This document shows positions 1 through 7,017 of a stretch of DNA of 18,422 nt, one piece after another. The DNA is from Actinomycetota bacterium (lineage in GTDB: Bacteria; Actinomycetota; Nitriliruptoria; Nitriliruptorales; JAHWKO01), in assembly GCA_019347855.1 (NCBI GenBank), contig JAHWKO010000046.1, positions 1-18,422 on the forward strand, given 5' to 3'. The notes under the pieces were generated by a model. It was not told the DNA's origin. It saw nothing but the letters and a program-made list of their open reading frames with translations, and searched no databases. Every line of letters begins with the position of its first letter. The first letter of the stretch is position 1. A program made the translations under genes and the position numbers.

Positions 1-1
1 C

Positions 2-1729
2 GGCCCGCAACTGGTCGCCGCCCTCGAAGAACAGGACATCACCTCCCCGTTCCCGATCCAGGAGCTGACCGTGCCGGTCGGCCTCTCCGGGGCCGACGTG
101 ATCGGCCAGGCCAGGACCGGGACCGGCAAGACGCTCGCCTTCGGGCTCCCGCTCCTCCAGCACGTCGACCACGGCGCACCCGGCGTCCAGGCGCTCGTCA
201 TCGCCCCGACGCGTGAGCTGGCGATCCAGGTCGCCGCCGACCTCGAATCGACCGGCTCCAAGGTCGGCGCCCGCGTGCTGCTGATCTACGGGGGCGTCGC
301 GATCGAGCCCCAGACGGATGCGCTGCGCAACGACACGGTCGACATCGTCGTCGGGACCCCGGGGCGCCTGCTCGACCACCTACGCCGCGGCAACCTCGAC
401 CTCTCGAACGTCAAGGTCCTCGTCCTCGACGAGGCCGACCGGATGCTCGACATGGGCTTCCTCCCCGACGTGGAGCAGCTGATCGAGGCGTGCGGCGAGG
501 ACCGGCAGACGCTGCTGTTCTCGGCCACCATGCCGAGCGAGGTCGTCGCCGTCGGTCGCCGCTACATGGACCAGCCCACCTTCATCCGGGCGGAGTCCGA
601 GGAACCGCAGATCTCGCCCGAGACGACGCAGCACTTCTTCCTCGTCCACCGGATGGACAAGCCGCGGATCCTCGCACGGATCCTCCAGGACCCGAGCGCC
701 GAGCTGGCCACCGTCTTCGTCCGCACCAAGCGCATGGCCGACCGGCTGATCGGCGACCTGAAGGAGCTCGGGGTGAACGCCACCCCGATCCACGGCGACA
801 TCCGCCAGGCCAGCCGCGAGCGCAACCTCGAGAAGTTCCGCAACGGCAAGGCCGAGGTGCTGGTGGCCACCGAGGTCGCCGCCCGCGGCCTCGACATCGA
901 CAACGTCACCCACGTCATCAACTACGACCTGCCCGACGACGAGAAGATGTACCTGCACCGCATCGGCCGCACGGGCCGGGCAGGCGCAGCCGGCGTCGCG
1001 GTCACGTTCGCGGACCACTCCGAGATGTCCCGGCTGCGCATGATCCTGCGTGAGCTGGACCTCGAGGAGGACGCCGTCAAGGAGGTGTTCTCGACGTCGG
1101 ATCTGCTGCAGGAACGTTTCGACCTGCCGGACGCGACCCCGTGGGACCACCTGGCCGGCGACCGGAAGCCCGACCGGAGCACCACCAGCGACCGCTCCGC
1201 CGGGGACCGATCCGACGAGCCTGAAGCGCAGGACGAACCCCAGGCCACGTCGGCCGACCGCGGATCGGGCCCGCCCTCGGACGACGAGTCGCCCGAGCGG
1301 GCCCGCACCCGTCGCCGCAGCCAGCCCTCACGCTCCCGCACCACCCCCGACGAGACGGAGGACGAGGACAGCGACGCCGTCCGCGTCCGCACCCGGACCC
1401 GCCCCGAGCCTGCCGTGGCTTCCGCGCGATCCGGCTCCAGTGAGGGCCGCTCAGGCGGAGGCGGTGAGAAGCGGCAGGGCAACGGCAAGCGCAGCGGCTC
1501 CGGTCGCGGTGGTTCCGGTCGCGGGGGCTCAGGCCGTGGAGGCTCGGGTGGGGGTGGCTCGAGCCGTGGCGGGGACGGCGGAGGCGGCAACGGCAACGGC
1601 CGCTCCGGCCAGGGACGCTCGTCTGGCGGGGTGCCCGTGCTCGACCAGCCCGTCGCGGCTGGCGAGCCGGCGCGCGGGTCCGGCCGACCCACGCTCAGCC
1701 GTCGTGTGCGGATCGACCACCTGCCCTGA
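2..1729 (+). CDS. DEAD-box ATP-dependent RNA helicase (5' end outside window)
   Basis: ATP-driven RNA unwinding or remodelling, probably in ribosome assembly, mRNA turnover or cold adaptation. The frame is open from base 2 and already contains the Q-motif (SPFPIQ), so the GTG at 71 is internal and the true start lies left of the window. Motifs follow in order: I (ARTGTGKT, 110-133), PTREL (206-220), TPGR, DEAD (428-439), SAT (521-529), ARGLDID, and HRIGRTGR (956-979). Both RecA-like lobes are therefore complete. After about base 1150 the protein becomes a charged, disordered tail of about 190 residues, rich in D/E/R/S and then in RGG and GGS repeats. Such tails are common in actinobacterial DeaD/RhlE/CsdA-type helicases and bind RNA non-specifically. 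The exact subfamily (RhlE or DeaD) cannot be settled here. The gene ends at a strong hairpin shared with the convergent neighbour. Confidence 0.96.
   Translation, partial: GPQLVAALEEQDITSPFPIQELTVPVGLSGADVIGQARTGTGKTLAFGLPLLQHVDHGAPGVQALVIAPTRELAIQVAADLESTGSKVGARVLLIYGGVAIEPQTDALRNDTVDIVVGTPGRLLDHLRRGNLDLSNVKVLVLDEADRMLDMGFLPDVEQLIEACGEDRQTLLFSATMPSEVVAVGRRYMDQPTFIRAESEEPQISPETTQHFFLVHRMDKPRILARILQDPSAELATVFVRTKRMADRLIGDLKELGVNATPIHGDIRQASRERNLEKFRNGKAEVLVATEVAARGLDIDNVTHVINYDLPDDEKMYLHRIGRTGRAGAAGVAVTFADHSEMSRLRMILRELDLEEDAVKEVFSTSDLLQERFDLPDATPWDHLAGDRKPDRSTTSDRSAGDRSDEPEAQDEPQATSADRGSGPPSDDESPERARTRRRSQPSRSRTTPDETEDEDSDAVRVRTRTRPEPAVASARSGSSEGRSGGGGEKRQGNGKRSGSGRGGSGRGGSGRGGSGGGGSSRGGDGGGGNGNGRSGQGRSSGGVPVLDQPVAAGEPARGSGRPTLSRRVRIDHLP
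1499..1573 (+). repeat. In-frame 15-bp tandem repeats coding SGRGG units
   Basis: Five consecutive 15-base units encode SGRGG, SGRGG, SGRGG, SGGGG and SSRGG in the helicase tail. Third positions differ between units, so the peptide is conserved better than the DNA. RGG-type repeats bind RNA and can promote phase separation. Copy number is probably variable between strains by slippage (inference). Confidence 0.85.
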
Positions 1730-1737
1730 CCTCACCC

Positions 1738-1789
1738 GCATCGGGGTGCAGAACCTTGCACTTTGGTGCAAGTTCCGTGACCCCGATGC
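1738..1789. terminator. Nested hairpin, probable bidirectional terminator
   Basis: The outer arms GCATCGGGGT (1738-1747) and ACCCCGATGC (1780-1789) are a perfect 10-bp match. Inside them, GAACCTTGCAC (1751-1761) pairs with GTGCAAGTTC (1766-1775) with one bulged C, closed by a TTTG loop. It fills the 63-bp gap between two convergent stop codons (1729 and 1793). There is no clear T-tract on either side. I call it a terminator by position; a protein-binding palindrome is the alternative. Confidence 0.6.
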
Positions 1790-1792
1790 TGT

Positions 1793-2101
1793 TCAGCCGG
1801 GGAACGGCCACGGGATCCCGGGGCCGCGGCGCACCTTCATCCACGCCCGTCGCTCACAGGTCGGGCACCTGGACCACAGCTCGTGGGTCAGCGGGTTCGC
1901 CAGGAACGGCGGACGCAGCAGGCTCGTCGCCACCCGCGCCGTCAGCGCGCGTTCGACCCCGCACCGGCGGCACTCGACGATGACGGCCGGGGTCGGGTTG
2001 GACTCGGGATCGACCGAGTAGATCGCCCGCTTGCCCTGGCTGTCACCCCGCGAGGGGTCGGCGGGATCGGGGCGGCGGATGCGCTCGAAGCGGTCGCTCA
2101 C
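1793..2101 (-). CDS. Small four-cysteine (zinc-ribbon-like) protein
   Basis: A 102-residue protein of unknown function. Two CxxC knuckles are visible (C44/C47 in ECRRCG and C79/C82 in RCPTC), separated by 31 residues. This is the layout of a treble-clef or zinc-ribbon fold, so structural zinc is likely. The N-terminus (about 1-35) is charged and probably disordered; the C-terminus ends in a proline-rich PWPFPG. Its ATG overlaps the stop of the ParA-like gene by 4 bases (ATGA), so the two are translationally coupled and may work together. I do not recognise the family. It could be an actinobacterial conserved hypothetical that binds nucleic acid or a ParA partner, but the sequence does not show which. 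Confidence 0.8.
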   Translation of the reverse strand: MSDRFERIRRPDPADPSRGDSQGKRAIYSVDPESNPTPAVIVECRRCGVERALTARVATSLLRPPFLANPLTHELWSRCPTCERRAWMKVRRGPGIPWPFPG

Positions 2102-2961
2102 CCGACCGGCTCCTCGGCGGGCTGCTCAGCGGTCCCGCCTGGGGGCAGGACCTCGTCGGCCAGCTCCTGGCTCCACCCGGCATCGTCCAACAGCTCGTCG
2201 CCGACCTCCATCCCGACCAGCCGCCGCGCGATGACGCGGTAGGCCGCCGCTCCCGGGACCCGCCCCGCGTGCTCCAGGATCGAACGCCCCTCGGCCGGAG
2301 CCTCCGCGAAGCGGACGGACTTGCGCACGGGCACCCCGATCAGCGGGAGCTCGTACCGCTCGAGCACGTCGCGCAGGACCTCCCTGCTGTGGTTGGTCCG
2401 GGCGTCGAACATCGTGGCGATGACCCCTCGGATCTCGAGGTTGCGGTTGGTGAGCCGGCGGACGTCGTGGATCGTCTCGAGGAGCTGGCTCACCCCCCGA
2501 TGCGACAGCGTCTCGCACTGGACCGGGATCAGCACCTCGTCGGCTGCGGTCAGCCCGTTCACCGTCAGCACGCCGAGAGACGGCGGGCAGTCGATGATGA
2601 TGTCGTCGTAGCTGTCGACGAGGTCCGCGAGCTCCCCACGCAGGAGGTACTCCCGGCCCGTCCGCGACAGCAGGGTCACCTCGGCGCCGGCGAGGTCGAT
2701 GTTGGCCGGCGCCACGTCGGCGATGCGGTGCTGCACCACGGTGTCCACGAGGCTCTGGCGCCCCACGATCACGTCGTGCAACGACGGGTCCATGTGGTCG
2801 GGGTCGTAGCCCAGCGAGAACGTCAGGCAGGCCTGCGGGTCGAGATCGACGAGCAGGACGGCACGTCCCACCTCTGCGAGCGCGGCCGCGACCGACATCG
2901 AGGTCGTGGTCTTGGCCACGCCCCCCTTCTGGTTAGCGATCGCGTAGACGGTCGCGGTCAT
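2098..2961 (-). CDS. ParA/Soj/MinD-family partitioning-type ATPase
   Basis: A 287-residue P-loop ATPase. It has the deviant Walker A KGGVAKTT (12-19, with the signature lysine in QKGGVAK), the switch I-like DLDPQ (39-43) and Walker B DCPPS (124-128). The family forms ATP-dependent dimers on DNA or membrane and positions chromosomes, plasmids or protein complexes. No parB or parS lies nearby, and the neighbours are an FHA-LuxR regulator upstream and a four-cysteine protein downstream. It is therefore more likely an orphan ParA than the chromosomal segregation ATPase. The last 35 residues or so (after GDELLDDAGW) are an acidic, low-complexity tail. The start is ATG, 43 bases after the stop of the FHA-LuxR gene, with a GGGA purine run about 8 bases upstream. 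Confidence 0.93.
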   Translation of the reverse strand: MTATVYAIANQKGGVAKTTTSMSVAAALAEVGRAVLLVDLDPQACLTFSLGYDPDHMDPSLHDVIVGRQSLVDTVVQHRIADVAPANIDLAGAEVTLLSRTGREYLLRGELADLVDSYDDIIIDCPPSLGVLTVNGLTAADEVLIPVQCETLSHRGVSQLLETIHDVRRLTNRNLEIRGVIATMFDARTNHSREVLRDVLERYELPLIGVPVRKSVRFAEAPAEGRSILEHAGRVPGAAAYRVIARRLVGMEVGDELLDDAGWSQELADEVLPPGGTAEQPAEEPVG

Positions 2962-3004
2962 CCGGCTCGTCCCGTTCTCCCTCGAGGCGAGCCGAGGGTA
3001 GTGC

Positions 3005-3592
3005 TCAGGGTTCGAAGAGCCCGAGCTTCGCGGCCTCCGCGACGGCCCCCGCGCGGTTGCGTACCCCCAGCTTGTCGTAGAGCTCCTGCGCGTAGGCCTT
3101 GACGGTGCGCTCGGTCACGCCGAGCTGGTCGCCGATCTCGCTGTTGGTCATCCCCTCGGCCATGAGCTCGAGGACCTGCTGCTGACGGGGCGACAGGTGC
3201 GGACCGGACTCCACCTTCGGGATCTCGAGGACCATCGTGGCGTCCTCGTGCGCCGCGGCCATCGCCGGATCCTCGAACACGGCGTCAACGGGACCGAAGG
3301 CGACCCGGTCCCCGTGCCGGAGCACACGGGGCCCGACGATCTCCTCGCCGTTCACCTTCGTGCCGGCGCTGCTCCCGAGGTCGGTGACGATGACCGCCCC
3401 GGCCTCCTTGCGGATCGAGGCGTGCACGCGCGAGACACGGGGATCCGTCAGGACGTACGCGTTGTCCTCACGGCGCCCCAACGTGGCGTCGTCGTGCTCC
3501 AGCGCGATGGACGACCCGGCCTCGGGGCCGCTGCGGATCGTGAGCGTCGGGAGCGGCACGACCTTGCGTGCCTTCTGGACCGCTTCCCCCAC
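3005..3592 (-). CDS. FHA domain-LuxR-type HTH fusion transcriptional regulator
   Basis: A 195-residue two-domain protein. The N-terminal FHA domain (about 16-108) carries the diagnostic LGR (38-40), SRVH (54-57) and GSSAGTKVNG (73-82), which form the phosphothreonine-binding pocket. A linker (about 109-131) contains ATMVLEIP, which could itself be a Ser/Thr-kinase target. The C-terminal GerE/LuxR helix-turn-helix (about 132-195) contains LSPRQQQVLELMAEGMTN and the recognition helix around TERTVKAY. Inference: a Ser/Thr protein kinase signal is read by the FHA part and converted to DNA binding, replacing the usual receiver domain. The start is a GTG with a strong GAGGAGGG ribosome site 7 bases upstream (3600-3607). 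The regulator is probably first in a unit with the ParA-like gene; target genes are unknown. Confidence 0.93.
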   Translation of the reverse strand: MGEAVQKARKVVPLPTLTIRSGPEAGSSIALEHDDATLGRREDNAYVLTDPRVSRVHASIRKEAGAVIVTDLGSSAGTKVNGEEIVGPRVLRHGDRVAFGPVDAVFEDPAMAAAHEDATMVLEIPKVESGPHLSPRQQQVLELMAEGMTNSEIGDQLGVTERTVKAYAQELYDKLGVRNRAGAVAEAAKLGLFEP

Positions 3593-3624
3593 GGGGAACC
3601 CTCCTCGTTCGGGTCCGGTGACTC

Positions 3625-3639
3625 ACCGTAACGAACGGT
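3625..3639. promoter_or_regulatory. Inverted repeat upstream of the FHA-LuxR gene
   Basis: ACCGT-N5-ACGGT lies 33-47 bases upstream of the FHA-LuxR GTG, inside the 54-bp gap after the PHP gene. The left arm, read on the minus strand, gives TACGGT, a possible -10 element. The position suits an operator for autoregulation or the core promoter. Short repeats like this can arise by chance in GC-rich DNA. Confidence 0.3.
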
Positions 3640-3646
3640 ACTCGGC

Positions 3647-4498
3647 CTAGGAGCCTTCCGGAAGCCGTTCCCGCAAGCTCGCCACCTCGTCCGGTGTCGT
3701 CGTCGCCTCCCCGATCCGCAGGTCCTTGCGGTCCCCGTGGAAGTCGGACCCGGCCGTGACGATCAGCCCGAGGTCCTCCGCGAGCCCCCGGTAGCGACGG
3801 CGATGCGCGTCGCCGTGATCGGGGTGATCCGCCTCGATGCCGGCGAGGCCGGCCGCTGCCATGTCGCGCACGACCTCGTCGTCGATCCCGGGACCCGACC
3901 GACCCCCGTCGGACGGGCCGTACAGGCCGGGGTGGGCCAGGACCGCCACCCCGCCGGCCTCGACGATCAGCCGCACGCACCGCACCGGGTCCACGGCGTA
4001 CTTCGGCACGTACGCGGGGCCGTCGTCGTGGAGGTAGCGGTCGAAGACGTCGCTGACGTCCGCGGCCGCTCCGAGCTGGACCACAGCCGTCGCGATGTGG
4101 GGCCGGCCCACCGGGGCGCCGCCAGCGATGCGGCGGACCTCGTCGATGCTCACCGGGATGTCGAGCTCGTCGTTGAAGCGCTGGACGATCTCCTCTGCCC
4201 GGCGATCGCGCTCGTTGAAGATCCGGTCCATCTCCGCGGACAGGGCCTCCTCCTCGGGATCGAACCAGTAGCCGAGGATGTGGACGCTGTAGCCGTCGAG
4301 CTCCGCGGACATCTCCGCGCCCGGGATGATCTCCAGGTCGGTGCCCTCGGCCGCCTTCCGAGCACGCTCCCAGGCAGCGGCGGTGTCGTGGTCGGTGACG
4401 CCCAGCCCCGCGAGACCGGCCTCGAGCGCCAGCTCGACGTTGTGCTCCGGCGACGTGGTGCCGTCGCTGAACGTGGTGTGCGTGTGGAGGTCGTACAT
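3647..4498 (-). CDS. PHP-domain metal-dependent phosphoesterase (RNase AM / TrpH-like)
   Basis: A 283-residue stand-alone PHP protein. Metal ligands typical of the family are visible: H5 and H7 (DLHTHTTFSDG) with D12, D36-H37-D38 (VTDHDT), E62 (PGAEMS), H73 (YSVHILGY), H134 (GRPH), H189 (VLAHPGLYG), and D252/H254 (SDFHGD). This matches the trinuclear active site of the YciV/TrpH group, which includes 5'-3' exoribonuclease RNase AM and 3',5'-nucleotide bisphosphate phosphatases. The precise substrate (short RNA, pAp or another phosphoester) is not decidable from sequence. The ATG overlaps the acyl-CoA dehydrogenase stop by one base (TGATG), so it is probably translated by coupling from that gene. 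Despite the old name trpH, nothing here links it to tryptophan synthesis. Confidence 0.92.
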   Translation of the reverse strand: MYDLHTHTTFSDGTTSPEHNVELALEAGLAGLGVTDHDTAAAWERARKAAEGTDLEIIPGAEMSAELDGYSVHILGYWFDPEEEALSAEMDRIFNERDRRAEEIVQRFNDELDIPVSIDEVRRIAGGAPVGRPHIATAVVQLGAAADVSDVFDRYLHDDGPAYVPKYAVDPVRCVRLIVEAGGVAVLAHPGLYGPSDGGRSGPGIDDEVVRDMAAAGLAGIEADHPDHGDAHRRRYRGLAEDLGLIVTAGSDFHGDRKDLRIGEATTTPDEVASLRERLPEGS

Positions 4499-5643
4499 CA
4501 GGTGAACGCCGAGACGCCGGTGAGCTGCCTGCCGAGCAGGAGCTTCTGGATCTGCGAGGTGCCCTCGTACAACGTGGTCACCCGGGCATCACGGAGCAGT
4601 CGCTGGGCCGGGTACTCGTCGATGTACCCGTAGCCGCCGTGGACCTGCACCGCCTTGTCGGCGCACCGCACCGAAGCCTCGGTGCAGAACAGCTTCGCCG
4701 TGGACGACTCCATCGTGTAGCGCTCGCCGGACTCCTTCTTGGCGGCGACCCGCTCGCAGAGGGCGCGGCCGGCCTCGACGTCCACGTGCATCTCGGCGAG
4801 GAGCTCCTGGACGAGCTGGAAGTTCGCGATCGTCTTGCCGAACTGTTCGCGCTCCTCGGCGTACCGCAGGCTCACCTCCAGGGCCTCGCGGGCGATCCCG
4901 ACGCACGCGGAAGCCAGCGAGAACCGTCCGTCGTCCAGCGCCGACAGGGCGACCTTCATCCCGCTACCGACCTCCCCCAGGACCGCGTCGTCGGGGACCC
5001 GGACGCCGTCCAGGAAGATCTCGGCGGTGTCCCCCGCACGCAGACCGAGCTTGCCGTGGATCTGACGGGCGTCGTACCCCTCGCTGTCCTGCGGGACCAG
5101 GAAGCAGGTGATCCCCCGTTCCTCGCCACTGTCGACGGCCTGCGCGAAGACCATCGTGAGGGCTCCGACGGTGCCGTTCGAGATGAAGATCTTCTGGCCG
5201 TCGATCACCCAGTCCGAGCCGTCCCTGACGGCCCGACTCGTCATCTGCGAGGGGTTGGACCCCGCGCCGGGCTCGGTCAGACCGAACGCGCCGAGCTCGC
5301 CCACCGCGAGCCGCGGCAACCACTCCTCCTGCTGCTCCTGGGTGCCCCAGCGCATCACGCTGCCCCCGACGAGTCCCACGTTGACCGAGGTCGTCGACCG
5401 CATGGACGAGTCCGCGGCGCCGAGCTCCTCCATCACGATGCGGTAGCCGTGGGCGTCGAGCCCCATGCCGCCGAGCTCCTCCGGGAACGTCGCTCCCAGG
5501 AAGCCGACGTCGGCCATCTTCGGGATGAGGTCCGGATCCCAGTGCTCGGCCCGGTCGCGCTCGGCGACCCCCGGCCTGAGCTCCCGGTCGCAGAAGTCGC
5601 GAGCGGTCTTGCGGATGGCCTCGAGCTCCGTCGCGTCGGCCAC
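4498..5643 (-). CDS. Acyl-CoA dehydrogenase
   Basis: A 381-residue FAD enzyme catalysing alpha,beta-dehydrogenation of an acyl-CoA, with electrons passed to ETF. Visible hallmarks are the flavin-site stretch GAFGLTEPGAGSNPSQM (about 118-134), the KIFISNG segment that follows it, GLRAGDTAEIFLDGVRVP, REQFGKTIANFQLVQ in the helical C-terminal domain, QVHGGYGYIDEYP, and LYEGTSQIQ. The glutamate at about 360 in the last of these is the usual catalytic base of the short/medium-chain families. Length is normal. The stretch around ADSSMRS recalls glutaryl-CoA-type members, but chain-length specificity cannot be assigned. The start is GTG with a GGAG site 5 bases upstream. It leads a unit with the PHP gene and diverges from a Nudix gene over a 38-bp shared promoter region. 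Confidence 0.95.
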   Translation of the reverse strand: MADATELEAIRKTARDFCDRELRPGVAERDRAEHWDPDLIPKMADVGFLGATFPEELGGMGLDAHGYRIVMEELGAADSSMRSTTSVNVGLVGGSVMRWGTQEQQEEWLPRLAVGELGAFGLTEPGAGSNPSQMTSRAVRDGSDWVIDGQKIFISNGTVGALTMVFAQAVDSGEERGITCFLVPQDSEGYDARQIHGKLGLRAGDTAEIFLDGVRVPDDAVLGEVGSGMKVALSALDDGRFSLASACVGIAREALEVSLRYAEEREQFGKTIANFQLVQELLAEMHVDVEAGRALCERVAAKKESGERYTMESSTAKLFCTEASVRCADKAVQVHGGYGYIDEYPAQRLLRDARVTTLYEGTSQIQKLLLGRQLTGVSAFT

Positions 5644-5668
5644 GTGTTCTCCTCTCCCGGTCGCTCCG

Positions 5669-5675
5669 TAGGCTA
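5669..5675. promoter_or_regulatory. Near-symmetric -10 element serving divergent genes
   Basis: TAGGCTA reads as a -10-like TAGGCT on the plus strand (5669-5674) and TAGCCT on the minus strand (5675-5670). A plus-strand start 7 bases downstream would fall at about 5681-5682, the first base of the Nudix GTG, implying a leaderless mRNA. A minus-strand start would fall at about 5663, 20 bases ahead of the acyl-CoA dehydrogenase GTG and its ribosome site. No good -35 hexamer is seen on either side. Confidence 0.45.
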
Positions 5676-5681
5676 GGGCGC

Positions 5682-6101
5682 GTGGCTGGAGCGGACGGTC
5701 AGACCCATCCGGTGGTCGTCGTCGGGGCGATCGCGACCGACGACGACGGTCGCCTGCTCGTGGTCCGTCGACGCAACCCGCCCGGCGCCGGGCGGTGGAC
5801 GGTCCCAGGCGGACGGGTCGAGCTCGGCGAGCGGCTCGAGGACGCGGTCGCCCGCGAGGTCGCCGAGGAGACCGGTCTGGAGGTCGAGGTCGGCGCCGTG
5901 ATCGGCGTGTTCGAGATCCTCGCGGACGAGCTGCATGCCGTCAGCATCGACCACCGGGTCCACGCCGTCGGCGGGCAGCTGGCGGCCGGGGACGACGCGG
6001 CGGACGTGCGGTGGATGACGCGGTCGCAGCTCGAGGCCGCCGACGTCACCGAGGACCTACTGACGTTCCTGGACGAGCACGGGATCGACGTCGCGCCCTG
6101 A
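5682..6101 (+). CDS. Nudix hydrolase
   Basis: A 139-residue single-domain Nudix protein that would hydrolyse a nucleoside diphosphate linked to another moiety. A complete Nudix box is present: GRVELGE, seven residues, then REVAEETGL (about 44-66), matching Gx5Ex7REUxEExGU. The acidic residues that bind Mg2+ are intact. Preceding strands VVVVGAIATDDDGRLLVVRR and the RWTVPGG turn fit the fold. The substrate is not predictable; it could be housecleaning (oxidised nucleotides), ADP-ribose or another substrate. The start is the GTG at 5682, with no Shine-Dalgarno sequence in the few bases before it, consistent with a leaderless transcript. It is transcribed away from the acyl-CoA dehydrogenase, and its stop codon lies inside a 16-bp palindrome. 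Confidence 0.94.
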   Translation: MAGADGQTHPVVVVGAIATDDDGRLLVVRRRNPPGAGRWTVPGGRVELGERLEDAVAREVAEETGLEVEVGAVIGVFEILADELHAVSIDHRVHAVGGQLAAGDDAADVRWMTRSQLEAADVTEDLLTFLDEHGIDVAP

Positions 6102-6109
6102 TCAGGGCG
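6094..6109. terminator. 16-bp perfect palindrome spanning the Nudix stop codon
   Basis: CGCCCTGATCAGGGCG is perfectly self-complementary and includes the TGA at 6099-6101. As RNA it can form a 6-bp GC-rich stem with a GATC loop, but no T-run follows. It is a weak terminator candidate; a protein-binding site is equally possible. Confidence 0.35.
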
Positions 6110-6189
6110 TGGACGAAACATCGGCGGAGCGTGCCACAGGGGGCCGCACGGGCGCGAGAGCCCCGGGCGGTCCCGCGCCTGCACCCCTC

Positions 6190-6195
6190 TATACT
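6190..6195 (+). promoter_or_regulatory. -10 hexamer TATACT
   Basis: An excellent -10 match in otherwise GC-rich sequence, placed 43 bases ahead of the ATG at 6238 and in the 136-bp gap after the Nudix gene. No matching -35 is apparent. Its position inside the longer upstream-extended frame (from GTG 6109) argues that translation begins downstream, at 6238. Confidence 0.55.
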
Positions 6196-6237
6196 CCGGA
6201 CGCCGATCGACCTCTGGATGACCGTGCGGAACCCCGG

Positions 6238-7017
6238 ATGCTGAACGTCGAACTGCTGTCGGCCGTCGTCTTCGACCACGACACGTGGGACCAGGAGACG
6301 GGGACGATCGACCCCGCGATCGTCGCCCGCGGCGAGCTGCCGGCGCGTGCCCGACCGTTCGTGGTCGACCGCGTCTACCGCGCCCCCGCCGGGCACTACG
6401 ACGAATCGTTCGCGATCATCGATCAGCACGGCCAGGTCGTCTACCAGCACGAGTACGCCCGGATCGTCCTCCGGGGTGAGATGTTCGAGGACCGCTACCG
6501 CGACACGGTGCGGGCCAACCCGGTCTTCTCCAGCGCCGACGAGCACACGATGGTCTTCCTCGTCAGCGACCAGGAGGTCGGCCGCATCCCGATCTTCGTC
6601 GACGCGCCGGACTCGGCCAAGGCCGCGGGCGTCATGAACGATGTGCTGTCCTCGACGCTGAAGAAGAGCGCGATCATCTGGCTGACGATCCCCCAGCCCG
6701 ACGGCAGCACGGTCACGCGCCCCGCCTGGTTCGTCTACCAGGACGGCAAGGTGTTCGTGCTCACTGGCCCGGACGAGCAGGACCTCACCAACATCGACCG
6801 TGCGGAGCAGGTCGAGCTCACCGCTCGCAGCAAGGACGTCCGCGCGGCGGTCGGCACGGTGCCGGCGGTGGTCCGGGTGGTGGACAACGACTCGGACGAG
6901 TTCGCCCAGATCGCGGAAGCCGGACTGTCGACCAGGCTCAACCTCGAGGACGGCCACGACGCGCTCGAGCGCTGGCGGTCCACCTGCACGATGGTGGAGC
7001 TCACCCCCCAGGACTGA
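6238..7017 (+). CDS. Uncharacterised protein, possible FMN-binding split-barrel (PPOX-like) C-terminal domain
   Basis: A 259-residue soluble protein with no signal peptide or membrane span. I do not recognise the N-terminal half (about 1-120), which is beta-rich with many acidic and aromatic residues. From about 135 onward the pattern LKKSAIIWLTIP, then VTRPAWFVYQDGKVFVLTG (159-177), then a stretch like EQVELTARSKD (190-200) resembles the strands of pyridoxamine-phosphate-oxidase-like flavin or F420 proteins. There, an R-P-x-W-F-x-x-D-G segment follows the first strand. This is a pattern resemblance only. The frame is open back to a GTG at 6109, but the sequence there is proline-rich and non-conserved-looking, and a -10 element sits within it, so I chose ATG 6238 (weak ribosome site). 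The last 17 bases overlap the convergent lipoprotein gene. Confidence 0.75.
   Translation: MLNVELLSAVVFDHDTWDQETGTIDPAIVARGELPARARPFVVDRVYRAPAGHYDESFAIIDQHGQVVYQHEYARIVLRGEMFEDRYRDTVRANPVFSSADEHTMVFLVSDQEVGRIPIFVDAPDSAKAAGVMNDVLSSTLKKSAIIWLTIPQPDGSTVTRPAWFVYQDGKVFVLTGPDEQDLTNIDRAEQVELTARSKDVRAAVGTVPAVVRVVDNDSDEFAQIAEAGLSTRLNLEDGHDALERWRSTCTMVELTPQD

Noticed and set aside
2098..2961. Chromosomal ParA of a parABS locus
   Set aside because: No parB gene or parS-like palindrome and no origin-proximal genes (gidB, dnaA, rnpA) are nearby, so only an orphan ParA can be claimed.
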